From contig VBMM01000036.1 of NCBI GenBank assembly GCA_005878415.1, forward strand, positions 1 to 15,762: DNA of 15,762 nt, given 5' to 3'. Position 1 is the first letter of the stretch, and each line of letters starts with the position of its first letter. A program made the translations under genes and the position numbers. The stretch comes from Methanobacteriota archaeon. GTDB lineage: Archaea > Thermoplasmatota > Thermoplasmata > RBG-16-68-12. Below, one piece after another: positions 1 through 6,838 of this stretch. The notes beneath the pieces are model-generated. The model saw only the letters and a program-made list of their open reading frames with translations, did not search any database and was not told the origin of the DNA.

Positions 1-1
1 C

Positions 2-718
2 GGGGCCCACGAGATCATCGTCGAGTCGCCGGACCACGAGGGCCGCATCCCCACGCTCGACGAGGCGCAAGTCGCAGAAGTCTTGCGAGCGTACCGGGAC
101 CGGTATCGCTCTCTCGCCGCGGATCCGAGGGTCCGCTACGTCCTGATCTTCAAGAACCACGGAGAGCGCGCGGGCGCATCGCTCTCCCACCCGCACTCCC
201 AGCTCGTCGCGACTCCGATCGTCCCGCTTCGGATCCTGGACGAGTTGGAGGGCGTCCGTTCGCACGGCGGCTCGAAGGCGGGTTCGTGCCTCTACTGCGA
301 CGTGGTCGCGGAGGAACGGAAGGCTCGTCACCGGATCGTCGCCGAGGACGAACGGTTCGTCGCGCTCGCGCCCTACGCTGCGCGCTTCCCCTTCGAGACG
401 TGGATCCTGCCGAAAGACCACGCCGGCGCGTTCGAGTCGATTCCGGATGCGCATCGGCTCGTGCTCGCCCGGTTCCTGAAGGACATCCTGGGTCGGATGG
501 ACCGGATCCTCGACGATCCGTCCTTCAACTACTACATCCACACTGCCCCCCGCGGAGACGACGCGGTCGCGTATCACTGGCACCTCGAGATCACGCCACA
601 TCTCACCGAGACCGCGGGCTTCGAACGTGGAAGTGGATTCTACATCAACCCCGTCGTCCCGGAGGACGCGGCCGCGATCCTGCGGGGCGAGATCCGCTGG
701 ACCGATCGGCCGCGGTGA
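2..718 (+). CDS. galT: Galactose-1-phosphate uridylyltransferase, 5' truncated by window edge
   Basis: GalT exchanges UMP between UDP-glucose and galactose-1-phosphate in the Leloir pathway, in the cytoplasm, through a uridylylated His. The reading frame is open from base 2 to the TGA at 716-718, so 238 residues are visible and the N-terminus is outside the window. The first visible residues, GAHEIIVESPDHE, match the conserved GalT stretch before the active site. The active-site motif HPHSQ is encoded at 188-202; its second His is the expected nucleophile. A CxxC (CLYC, about 287-298) and the C-terminal HIT-like region with HWHLEITPH and YINPVVPED are typical of the family. GalT proteins are about 320-350 residues, so roughly 90 are missing. 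The gene converges on the SnoaL-like gene with a 31-base gap. The identification is firm. Confidence 0.93.
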   Translation, partial: GAHEIIVESPDHEGRIPTLDEAQVAEVLRAYRDRYRSLAADPRVRYVLIFKNHGERAGASLSHPHSQLVATPIVPLRILDELEGVRSHGGSKAGSCLYCDVVAEERKARHRIVAEDERFVALAPYAARFPFETWILPKDHAGAFESIPDAHRLVLARFLKDILGRMDRILDDPSFNYYIHTAPRGDDAVAYHWHLEITPHLTETAGFERGSGFYINPVVPEDAAAILRGEIRWTDRPR

Positions 719-749
719 ACACCGTCTGGAACCGTCGCGCACCTGGACA

Positions 750-1199
750 TTACGCGAGTCCGACCTGCCTCATCAGGCCCACGAGGTCATAGAAGAGCCG
801 CTCCTCCGTGATCTCCCCCTTCTCGTTCCATGTGGCCACCGTGCAGAACTCCACGTGGAAACTCCTCCCGGTCGGTGGGATGACCTTCCCCTCTGCGGTC
901 TTCATCGGTCCCTTCATCGTGCCGGAGAATTCCGCGACGGAGCACGTGTGGTTGCCGTCTGCGATGAGGATCTTGTACGGGCGGTTGATGAGGTGGTTGT
1001 CCGGGAACGTCTTGAAGAATTCAACGGCTTCCACGTCATGGTTGTGCCGTCCCTTCGTGGGTGGAGCCCCGCCGGGCCAGTACACGGCGACATTCTCGGT
1101 GTGACGCTTCCTAAAAGTCTCCCAAAGAGGACTTCCCGGTCCGGCGTTCCAAGCATCGTCCAGCGTCGTCATCAAGTCGATCAGCTCTTTTTTCTGCAT
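750..1199 (-). CDS. SnoaL-like / NTF2-fold ester cyclase family protein
   Basis: This 149-residue protein has the size and pattern of the SnoaL-like family: a small alpha+beta barrel, often a dimer, that includes polyketide cyclases, isomerases and many uncharacterised proteins. Seen here are an N-terminal helix with AWNAG, a charged helix followed by VAVYWPGG, and the C-terminal strand HVEFCTVATWNEKGEI running into EERLFYDLVGLMRQVGL, which resembles the usual SnoaL ending (D..l..Q.G). The ATG at 1199 was chosen because it gives the family's usual length. A longer frame to 1283 would add 28 unrelated residues. It lies 80 bases downstream of the VOC gene on the same strand, so the two may be co-transcribed, although an AT-richer stretch at 1231-1240 could be its own promoter. 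The substrate cannot be predicted. Confidence 0.78.
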   Translation of the reverse strand: MQKKELIDLMTTLDDAWNAGPGSPLWETFRKRHTENVAVYWPGGAPPTKGRHNHDVEAVEFFKTFPDNHLINRPYKILIADGNHTCSVAEFSGTMKGPMKTAEGKVIPPTGRSFHVEFCTVATWNEKGEITEERLFYDLVGLMRQVGLA

Positions 1200-1279
1200 C
1201 GGAGACCCTGCCTCCGCATCGTCAGGGCCTTCAAGAAGCCTTGCGATTCCATGCCTCACCCACCCCGAGCGTTTCTGCC

Positions 1280-1636
1280 TCACCGGTCCGAGGAAAGGGA
1301 GAGCCGATTGCCCTCACTGTCATAAAACTCGGCGATCCGCACTCCTGGCGAAGGGGAGAAAGGCGGGTTATAGAACTCGACGCCTTTCCTCACGAGTCGC
1401 TCGTAGGCCGCATCCACGTCCTCGGCAAGGAAGGCGACGTTCGTCGACATGAATTCCCGTCGCTGTGCGACGGGGATCTTGCTCACGCCCATACCGATCC
1501 AGAAGCGGTCCCCGCCCACTCGGGCATAGAAGCCTGCATTAGCTAGCAGGGGGAGACCCAGGACTTTCGTGTAGAAGCGGATGGCGCGCTCCATGTCACT
1601 AACTTCGATGAACACGTGATGAAGAAGGATTTTCAC
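1280..1636 (-). CDS. VOC (glyoxalase/bleomycin-resistance) family protein
   Basis: This is a 118-residue protein with one vicinal-oxygen-chelate domain. VOC proteins use paired beta-alpha-beta-beta-beta units and usually a His/Glu-bound divalent metal; they include glyoxalase I, dioxygenases and epimerases. The N-terminal strand ILLHHVFIEV, the helix MERAIRFYTKVLGLPLL and the C-terminal RIAEFYDSEGNRLSL match the family, with His at residues 6-7 and Glu in AEF as likely metal ligands. The GTG at 1636 is preferred over a TTG at 1663: VOC proteins normally begin only a few residues before this first strand, and an AT-rich box at 1660-1669 lies about 28 bases upstream, as expected for a leaderless archaeal mRNA. 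It is upstream of the SnoaL-like gene on the same strand. The substrate is unknown. Confidence 0.87.
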   Translation of the reverse strand: MKILLHHVFIEVSDMERAIRFYTKVLGLPLLANAGFYARVGGDRFWIGMGVSKIPVAQRREFMSTNVAFLAEDVDAAYERLVRKGVEFYNPPFSPSPGVRIAEFYDSEGNRLSLSSDR

Positions 1637-1659
1637 GGTATACAGAGTCCCTTCGCTCC

Positions 1660-1669
1660 GCAAATACGT
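1660..1669 (-). promoter_or_regulatory. TATA-like box for the VOC gene
   Basis: On the minus strand this reads AACGTATTTG, an AT-rich patch in GC-rich surroundings. Its centre is about 28 bases from the GTG at 1636, the spacing expected if transcription starts at or next to the start codon. Assigned by eye only. Confidence 0.4.
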
Positions 1670-1831
1670 TCCGCAGACGCAACAAGGGGCGAGGGATCCG
1701 GCCGCAACCGAACGGCGCTCCGGCTCGTTGTCGTTAGTGCCAACGCCAAACGTGTCGCTCCACCCGCCTCACGCATCTCTTGGAAGGGCCGAGTCCGTTC
1801 TGCACTCGCCACAGGTACGGATGAACCCGAA

Positions 1832-1916
1832 TGCGTGGGCCAGGATTCGAACCTGGGAACCCCTTCGGGAAGGGATCTTGAGTCCCTCGCCTTTGACCGG
1901 GCTTGGCTACCCACGC
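1832..1916 (-). tRNA. tRNA-Leu (anticodon CAA)
   Basis: The minus strand folds as an 85-base class II tRNA. The acceptor stem pairs GCGTGGG (1910-1916) with CCCACGC (1833-1839), and the discriminator base is A (1832). The D arm begins GCCAAGCC. The anticodon stem GAGGGA/TCCCT encloses the loop CTCAAGA with anticodon CAA. A long variable arm (about TCCCGAAGGGG) follows, then the T arm CCAGG-TTCGAAT-CCTGG. The long variable arm and CAA anticodon give leucine, decoding UUG. No intron interrupts the anticodon loop, and CCA is not encoded, since the base after A is T. Both points are compatible with an archaeal gene. No T-rich terminator is obvious downstream. The 195 bases between it and the VOC start hold no supported gene. 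Confidence 0.96.
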
Positions 1917-1940
1917 GCGACCCGCGAGATGTCCGCCCCC

Positions 1941-1953
1941 GTAAAACCTTTCC
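1941..1953 (-). promoter_or_regulatory. TATA/BRE-like promoter of tRNA-Leu
   Basis: The minus strand reads GGAAAGGTTTTAC: a purine-rich BRE-like stretch followed by a T/A-rich box. It lies about 25-37 bases upstream of the first tRNA base, the normal distance for an archaeal TATA box. Other promoters in this window use similar AAGG-TTT/CTTA boxes. Confidence 0.5.
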
Positions 1954-2029
1954 CGTGGGGTTCGACGCGGCGACGAATCGGCAAAGCCTTTTTCCGACCT
2001 CGCCGACTTCCCGAGGGCGAGAGGGTTTG

Positions 2030-2348
2030 ATGGTCCAGTATTTTTCGGAGACGTTCTTCGACGAGGTCGCGAGTCGCCTCAATGCGGACCCGGAGTGGGC
2101 GAAGCGCGCCACGACGGTGACGGCGAAGATCGTGTTGACATGCACCGACCGGAACGCCTCCTTCCTCCTCGAAGTTCGAGGGCCCGTACGACGCATGGAC
2201 GCAACTCGGGAGAGGGGAGCGGGATTTCCAGGGCCTCGTCCTGGGCGGGAAGATCCGTTTCCGCGGCTCGATGCCGAAGATCATGGCGCTCACGGGACAG
2301 CTGAACCGCATCACGCAGGTGGCTCAGCAGGTCCCGAAGGAGTTCTAG
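2030..2348 (+). pseudogene. SCP2 sterol-carrier-like protein gene, broken by internal deletion and frameshift
   Basis: SCP2-domain proteins bind lipids or acyl-CoA, often near fatty-acid oxidation genes. The first part, from the ATG at 2030, reads MVQYFSETFFDEVASRLNAD and continues through KIVLTCTDRNASFLLEV (to about 2176), a typical SCP2 N-terminal half. The second part is in a different frame, from about 2172 to the TAG at 2346-2348. It includes KFEGPYDAWTQLG, LGGKIRFRGSMPKIMALTG and QVPKEF, the matching C-terminal half. The middle strand-turn segment (the DG-V region) between FLLEV and FEGPY is absent, by my estimate about 20 residues, and the frame changes at the junction around 2172-2177. 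It is therefore a pseudogene or an assembly error, not a simple programmed frameshift. A weak AT-rich stretch at 1983-1995 could be its promoter. Its tail overlaps the convergent membrane-protein gene by 38 bases. Confidence 0.8.
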
Positions 2349-2733
2349 CGGAACTCCAGAACACGAACACGGCGACGACCGCGGTCGAAATCTCGAGCCC
2401 GCCCAGGGCCGCCCCGCTGATCACGAAAACGGTCGTCCACGCTTCGGACGAGACAATCGACACATGGTCCGGACCCGCCACGAGGAAATGGTTGTAGACG
2501 CCGTACACGAACGAAAGGCCCATGGAGACCGCCGCGAGGGCCGCTGCGACCCGACGGTGGAATCGAAGCAGGCCCACCGCCGCCACCGGCCCGACCAGGA
2601 TGACTCCGACGATGAATGCGAGATCGACCCCTTCCGGGAAGACTTGGAGCGCGGCGTGCGCGGCAGCGTGGAGGACGGTCACAGCCAAATGGAGTCCCAC
2701 GAGGCCTACGAGAACTCGGGCGAGACGGTCCAA
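2311..2733 (-). CDS. Four-TM integral membrane protein of unknown function
   Basis: This 140-residue protein has four predicted membrane segments, roughly residues 7-29, 37-57, 61-86 and 100-125, and a short Pro/Ala-rich tail. I do not recognise a named family. A His-containing helix start (HLAVTVLHAAAHAAL) and a conserved-looking VYNHFLVAGPDHVS loop are the notable polar features. The TTG at 2733 is chosen because GGAAGG lies 9 bases upstream, inside the end of the SDR gene, and because it starts only 4 bases after that gene's stop. It is the last gene of a three-gene minus-strand operon. Its end overlaps the SCP2 remnant. The stop might be misplaced by an indel, because a TAG one frame away sits in the CTAG at 2345-2348. 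Confidence 0.75.
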   Translation of the reverse strand: MDRLARVLVGLVGLHLAVTVLHAAAHAALQVFPEGVDLAFIVGVILVGPVAAVGLLRFHRRVAAALAAVSMGLSFVYGVYNHFLVAGPDHVSIVSSEAWTTVFVISGAALGGLEISTAVVAVFVFWSSARTPSGPAEPPA

Positions 2734-2737
2734 AGAA

Positions 2738-3685
2738 TCAGACCTTCCGTCGAGGGAATCCTTCGGCCTTCCAGGTTGCGACGACGTCGTCGAGACCCTG
2801 CTCGAACGTCGGATATTGCGGCCGCCATCCGAAGTCCCGTCGGAACCGGGCGTTCGAAGTCACGAAGGACGTGCGGAGCAGCTCGGACGTGTACCGGCCC
2901 AGTGCGAGGCGCGCGAGCCACGGCGGCATCTGCCTCGGAACGGGTGCGCCCAACCGATTCGCCAGCCCGCCGAGGAATTCTGCGAGGGCCACCGGTCGGT
3001 CGTCAACCACATGCCACACGCCGCTCCGCGGTGCCTCCGCGACCGCGACAAACGCGCCCGCGACGTCGTCCGCGTGGATGAACGACCAGGTGGGGGATGC
3101 CGCCCGGATCATCGCGGGCCTCCGGCGGAGGAGCGCCTCTCCCATCACGCGCGTGTGCCACCCGTCGGCGGCGTAGAATCCGCCGCATCGGAGCGTCCCC
3201 GCGGCAAAGCCGTACCTCGACCCCGCAACGCGCGCGATCCTCTCCGACTCCACCGCGGACGCAAGGATCGGGTCGGGGGCGGGAGGCGCACCCTCGTCGA
3301 ACGGCGACCCATCGGGATTCCGGACGGCCCAGACGATGCCCTCCTGAATGTAAGCCTTGGCTCCAACTCGGGCCGTGGCTTCCGTGAGGGATCTCGTCCC
3401 TTCAATCCGGATCCGGTCGTTCTCGGCCCAGTGCCTCCGCGAGGTCCGCAGCTTCGTCGGAATCTTCGTCGCGGCGCGAATCACGATGTCGGCCCCTTCG
3501 GCGGCCCGTGCGAGAGAGTCGACATCGAAGAGATTCGCCCGTCGCGGTTCCCCGCCGGCGGCGCGCACGGCCACCTCGCCGACCTCGTCGCGGACCGACC
3601 CGACGACGCGGTGGCCTCGATCCGCCAGGCGGCGAACGAGACGGTGTCCCAACACCCCGGTCGCGCCGGCCACGAAGACCTTCAC
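2738..3685 (-). CDS. NAD(P)-binding SDR-family protein (NAD-dependent epimerase/dehydratase-like, atypical)
   Basis: This 315-residue protein is an extended SDR-type, cytoplasmic Rossmann-fold enzyme. The N-terminus MKVFVAGATGVLG carries GxxGxxG at residues 7-13, followed by RLVRRLADRGHRVVG. An ADIVIRAAT strand, FIHADDVAGAFVAVAE and the C-terminal FGWRPQYPTFEQGLDDVV segment are typical of the nucleoside-sugar epimerase/dehydratase group. The expected YxxxK active-site pair is not seen: the equivalent region (about residues 139-150) reads PILASAVESERI. It may therefore be an atypical SDR with another chemistry or a binding role. The GTG start at 3685 is fixed by the GTGA overlap with the upstream gene's stop, which implies translational coupling. 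A much longer frame upstream is a shadow of the neighbouring membrane protein. The substrate is unknown. Confidence 0.85.
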   Translation of the reverse strand: MKVFVAGATGVLGHRLVRRLADRGHRVVGSVRDEVGEVAVRAAGGEPRRANLFDVDSLARAAEGADIVIRAATKIPTKLRTSRRHWAENDRIRIEGTRSLTEATARVGAKAYIQEGIVWAVRNPDGSPFDEGAPPAPDPILASAVESERIARVAGSRYGFAAGTLRCGGFYAADGWHTRVMGEALLRRRPAMIRAASPTWSFIHADDVAGAFVAVAEAPRSGVWHVVDDRPVALAEFLGGLANRLGAPVPRQMPPWLARLALGRYTSELLRTSFVTSNARFRRDFGWRPQYPTFEQGLDDVVATWKAEGFPRRKV

Positions 3686-4737
3686 GTCACGCGCCGTCCG
3701 ATCCCGCCGTCCGCGGAGGCGGCGACGAGGGTCGCGGGCGTCCCGGCCGCGCGGAGCAGCGTTTCGACCATCGTCGCGAAGAGCACGCTCGGGTTCGAAC
3801 CGAGACCGCCCGTCATCGCGAGCACGGGCCCGCCCGCGAAGAGCCCACCTAAGACCCCGCCCGCCATCCCCAGAAGCGGCGTCGTCACGCGCCGGGCGCG
3901 CTCCGATGGATACCGCTTCACGACGAAATCGATGACGATGGCGGGCACGAGGATGAGCACGAGGCCGAGCGCCAACGAGGCGGCGTCCGGCGGCGAGCCC
4001 ATCAGCGCATCGACCAGGGTGACGTCGATCGTCACGAGGGCCAGGGTCGCGGTCGCGCCGCCCCACCACGGCACGAGGCGTGCGGCGGACAACGCGATGA
4101 ACGGGAGCAACGTTGCAAACAGCACCCCGACGATGCTCCTCTGCCACAACTCCGGGAGAAACGGCGGCTTCGTGAATCCCGGATACGTGAAGACCCAGCT
4201 GAAGCCCCAGAGCGCATAGAAGAGTGCGACGAACGCGGCAGGCATCGCGACGTACAGCAGCCGCCGGACGCTCGGGACCGCGGTCGTCCAGAACGGCGAC
4301 GCCCGCGCCAGCACCACGAGCCCCGACACGAAGCCAAAGGCCGAGACGACCATCCCGCCGATCAACAGGACGTGCGGCGGGCTCAGCGCGTCGTCCACGC
4401 CGAACGTGGCGTGCCACCACGTGTCGAAGCCGCCCGCCACGAGTTGCATCGCGAGCCCGATCAGCGCGACGCGGATCCCGACTCGCAAGGGCCGAGGCGG
4501 CACGGGTCCGAGGAGCTGGAGGAGGTGCGCGCCGAACGCCGACGCGAAGGCGATCGCGAGGCCGCTGTACAGCACCGTGTGGGGCGGCGTCCAGAAGACC
4601 TCGACGAGGCGGCGGATGTGCCATCGGATGTCCCAGTCCCCTCCGGTCATCTCGACGAGGATCGCGAATCCGCCCACGGCGTGGGCGAGGGCGAAGAGCG
4701 TGTACACGGTCCGCGGCGAGAAGCGGGGCAGCGCCAT
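3682..4737 (-). CDS. Polytopic membrane protein with duplicated D-x2-W-H-x10-P-P-H motif
   Basis: This 351-residue protein has about eight hydrophobic segments and a C-terminal Gly-rich membrane region. I do not know a functional name for it. Its clearest feature is a duplicated motif, D-x2-W-H-x10-P-P-H-x2-L, at residues 36-56 and 105-125 with identical internal spacing. Each copy sits between hydrophobic helices, so two His pairs may line a metal, haem or proton site; that is inference. The ATG at 4737 is chosen because it directly precedes the first membrane helix; an upstream extension to 4827 is polar and would run past the TATA-like box at 4806-4815. It is the first gene of a three-gene operon, and its TGA overlaps the GTG of the SDR gene. 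It is divergent from the acyl-CoA dehydrogenase. Confidence 0.8.
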   Translation of the reverse strand: MALPRFSPRTVYTLFALAHAVGGFAILVEMTGGDWDIRWHIRRLVEVFWTPPHTVLYSGLAIAFASAFGAHLLQLLGPVPPRPLRVGIRVALIGLAMQLVAGGFDTWWHATFGVDDALSPPHVLLIGGMVVSAFGFVSGLVVLARASPFWTTAVPSVRRLLYVAMPAAFVALFYALWGFSWVFTYPGFTKPPFLPELWQRSIVGVLFATLLPFIALSAARLVPWWGGATATLALVTIDVTLVDALMGSPPDAASLALGLVLILVPAIVIDFVVKRYPSERARRVTTPLLGMAGGVLGGLFAGGPVLAMTGGLGSNPSVLFATMVETLLRAAGTPATLVAASADGGIGRRVT

Positions 4738-4805
4738 CGCGTGCTCGGGGGAGGTATGCGTCCTTCCCTTGTCAATCTGGCGTCCCCGTGCCGTGCGAAT
4801 CCAAC

Positions 4806-4815
4806 CATTAAATAC
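4806..4815. promoter_or_regulatory. Shared TATA-like element between divergent genes
   Basis: CATTAAATAC is the only AT-rich block in the 125-base divergent gap. On the plus strand it is about 50 bases before the acyl-CoA dehydrogenase GTG, leaving a short leader with a Shine-Dalgarno (AGGGGAA at 4851-4857). On the minus strand (GTATTTAATG) it is about 70 bases before the ATG at 4737. It may serve one or both genes. Confidence 0.45.
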
Positions 4816-4862
4816 GGAACCGGCCATCGTCTCATCCGAAGCGCGGGTCGAGGGGAAACGCG

Positions 4863-6017
4863 GTGGTCGATTTTGATCTCACGGAGGAGCAACGGCTCCT
4901 TCAGAAGACGGCCCGAGACTTCGCGCAGCGGGAGATGCGGCCGGTCGCCCTCGAGTGCGACAAGAAGGGCGAGGTGCCCTGGGACATCATCAAGAAGGCG
5001 CACGCCCTCGGCCTCGACACCGCGTTCATCCCCGAGCCCTACGGAGGCGGCGGGATCGACTCGACCCTGACGCACGTCATCGTCATGGAGGAGCTGAACT
5101 GGGGCTGCGCGGGCATGGCCACGGGGCTCATCGGCGCGGGCCTCGCGTACCTGCCGATCATCCACATGGGGACGGAGGACCAGAAGAAACGCTTCCTCAC
5201 GCGCTTCACCGGCCCGGAGGCGCGCCTCGGCGCTCTTTGCCTCACCGAGCCGGACGCGGGCAGCGACGTCGCGAACATCTCGACGACGGCCGTGAAGAAA
5301 GGCGACGGATGGGTGTTGAACGGGGTGAAGCGCTTCATCACGAACGGCGGGATCGCGGACCTCCACGTCGTCTTCGCGACGATCGACAAGAGCCTTGGGT
5401 ACTTCGGCATCCGGGCGTTCGTCGTCGAGCACGGCACGCCCGGGCTGACCATGGGCAAGGTCGAGGACAAGATGGGGGTCCGGGCGAGCCACACCGCCGA
5501 AGTCCTCCTGGACGACTGCCGCATCCCCGTGGACAACGTGCTCGGATCCGACGAGGGGACGGCGTTCTACGGCGCGATGAAGACGCTCGAGTCGTCCCGG
5601 CCGCTCGTCGCGGCGGGCGCGGTCGGGATCGCGCGCGCGGCGTACGAGTACGCCCTCGACTACGCCCGGAAACGGAAGGCGTTCGGATCGCCAATCGCGA
5701 AGAAACAGGCAATCGCGTTCATGCTCGCGGACATGAAGGCGAAGATCGATGCGGCGCGCCTCCTCGTCTGGCGGGCGGCGTGGATGCTCGACCAGGGCAT
5801 GCCGATGAACAAGGAGGCGAGCATCGCGAAGCTCTTGGCCGCGGACATGGCGATGGAGGTCACGACGGACGCGGTGCAGATCCTCGGCGGCGCGGGCTAC
5901 ATGAAGGACGAGCCGGTCGAGAAGTGGATGCGGGACGCGAAGATCTTCCAAATCTGGGAAGGCACCTCGCAGATCCAGCGAATCGTCATCTCGCGCGAGG
6001 AGATCGGCGAGCTCTAG
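4863..6017 (+). CDS. Acyl-CoA dehydrogenase
   Basis: This FAD-dependent enzyme catalyses alpha,beta-desaturation of acyl-CoA, the first step of beta-oxidation or of branched-chain amino acid breakdown, and passes electrons to ETF. At 384 residues it has the normal family length. The N-terminal helical domain begins VDFDLTEEQRLLQKTARDFA. ACAD signature 1 is visible as LCLTEPDAGSD and signature 2 as QILGGAGYMKDEPVEKWMRD. The catalytic base is Glu366 in IWEGTSQIQR, placed as in short/medium-chain enzymes. The GTG at 4863 is supported by AGGGGAA about 5-7 bases upstream and by the conserved N-terminus. Chain-length specificity cannot be read from the sequence. No ETF or thiolase genes are nearby, but a broken SCP2 gene is about 2.5 kb away. 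Its stop interlocks with the regulator's stop in CTAG. Confidence 0.96.
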   Translation: MVDFDLTEEQRLLQKTARDFAQREMRPVALECDKKGEVPWDIIKKAHALGLDTAFIPEPYGGGGIDSTLTHVIVMEELNWGCAGMATGLIGAGLAYLPIIHMGTEDQKKRFLTRFTGPEARLGALCLTEPDAGSDVANISTTAVKKGDGWVLNGVKRFITNGGIADLHVVFATIDKSLGYFGIRAFVVEHGTPGLTMGKVEDKMGVRASHTAEVLLDDCRIPVDNVLGSDEGTAFYGAMKTLESSRPLVAAGAVGIARAAYEYALDYARKRKAFGSPIAKKQAIAFMLADMKAKIDAARLLVWRAAWMLDQGMPMNKEASIAKLLAADMAMEVTTDAVQILGGAGYMKDEPVEKWMRDAKIFQIWEGTSQIQRIVISREEIGEL

Positions 6018-6631
6018 CCCTTCGGCGAGACCACTTCGGTCTTCACGGGCTCCTCGACGAGGGAGCGCAGGATCTTTCGGTGTTCGCGCTGGAGGCCGAG
6101 GTACTCGGTAAATTCCTTGTCGCTCATCGAGAGCAGGCCCGCGAGGTGCGCGACCTTCTGCTTCACGAAGAAATCGATGTCGTCCATTCCCGCGATCGAC
6201 TCCTCCCGCTCCATCTTCTCGTCGATTTGATTCAACCGCTTCTCCACCTCAACGAACTCGGACACGGATTGAGGGTCCGCCTTCACGCGGAACCCGATCC
6301 GACCGAGCGCCTTCAGGGTCTCCTCGACTCTGGCCGCGGCGTCCGCCGGGGACATCCCCTCGCCATGGGAGAAGTTGAAGACCTCCGCGGTCGCTCGATA
6401 ATACGTCTCGATGAAATGATCCACCCGTTCCTCGCGAGCGACCTCGACGAGGCCCGCATCGCGCATCTTGCGGATGTGGTGGTAGATCGCCTGCGGCGTC
6501 AGGTTGAGCTCCGCCGCGATCTGGCTCACGGTCATCTCCTTCGCTCGCAGCAGGTAGATCACGCGCCGTCGGGTCTCGTCCCCGAGCAGCTGGAACGCCT
6601 CCGGATCTCGGATCACCTTGAACGCCTTCAT
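6014..6631 (-). CDS. ArsR-type winged-HTH transcriptional regulator with C-terminal helical domain
   Basis: This 205-residue protein is likely a DNA-binding regulator. Residues about 17-70 form a winged helix: DETRRRVIYLLRAKEMTVSQ, then AAELNLTPQAIYHHIRKMRD (recognition helix) and AGLVEVAREE as the wing. The remainder is mostly charged helix, including VEVEKRLNQIDEKMERE, probably for dimerisation or ligand sensing. No Cys metal site typical of metal-sensing ArsR proteins is seen, so the ligand is more likely organic; a fatty acyl signal is conceivable given the convergent acyl-CoA dehydrogenase, but this is only context. The ATG at 6631 follows an unusually AT-rich promoter with a TATA box at 6663-6671 and two copies of GTTTCCATTA, possible autoregulatory operators. 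It converges on the acyl-CoA dehydrogenase with interlocked stops. Confidence 0.88.
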   Translation of the reverse strand: MKAFKVIRDPEAFQLLGDETRRRVIYLLRAKEMTVSQIAAELNLTPQAIYHHIRKMRDAGLVEVAREERVDHFIETYYRATAEVFNFSHGEGMSPADAAARVEETLKALGRIGFRVKADPQSVSEFVEVEKRLNQIDEKMEREESIAGMDDIDFFVKQKVAHLAGLLSMSDKEFTEYLGLQREHRKILRSLVEEPVKTEVVSPKG

Positions 6632-6660
6632 GGTCGCCTCGAAACAATGAATATTTGTCG

Positions 6661-6680
6661 GAGTTTATAAGCGTTTCCAT
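6661..6680 (-). promoter_or_regulatory. BRE/TATA promoter of the HTH regulator gene
   Basis: The minus strand reads ATGGAAACGCTTATAAACTC. GGAAACG fits a BRE and CTTATAAAC a TATA box. The box lies about 35 bases before the ATG at 6631, giving a short leader. This is the strongest archaeal promoter by eye in the window, within an AT-rich 100-base segment that contrasts with the flanking DNA. Confidence 0.65.
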
Positions 6681-6725
6681 TACTAAAACGGATGCTTTAT
6701 TAACTACTGTTTCCATTAGCCAAAC
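6673..6725. repeat. Direct repeat GTTTCCATTA-n3-AAAC (two copies), candidate operator
   Basis: Copies at 6673-6689 and 6709-6725 share GTTTCCATTA and AAAC at the same spacing, 14 of 17 positions identical, 36 bases start to start. The first copy overlaps the BRE of the regulator promoter. The ends GTTT/AAAC form a short dyad in each copy. The repeats could be binding sites of the HTH protein or a duplicated promoter element. Confidence 0.5.
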
Positions 6726-6838
6726 ATGCGTTGGAACAAGAGAAACGGACAATTTGCAAAGCATGGTGTGAATGAGGATGACACCCCGGCGAGCGCGCCT
6801 GTGGCCGTCCGGGAGAGCGTGTTTCAGGGGGCGGATTC

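Noticed and set aside
1832..1916. Intron in the tRNA gene
   Set aside because: The anticodon loop CTCAAGA is a normal seven bases and all stems pair without an insert.
2150..2200. Programmed ribosomal frameshift in the SCP2-like gene
   Set aside because: No slippery sequence was seen, and a whole segment of the domain is missing, so frameshifting alone would not give an intact protein.
2522..4219. Plus-strand open frame of 565 residues
   Set aside because: Arg/Pro-rich low-complexity translation opposite the well-supported SDR and membrane-protein genes; an artefact of high GC.
3686..4624. Long open frame extending the SDR gene upstream to about 628 residues
   Set aside because: The upstream part is Arg/Ala/Pro-rich and antisense-phase to a convincing membrane protein in another frame. 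The GTGA overlap at 3682-3685 marks the true SDR start.
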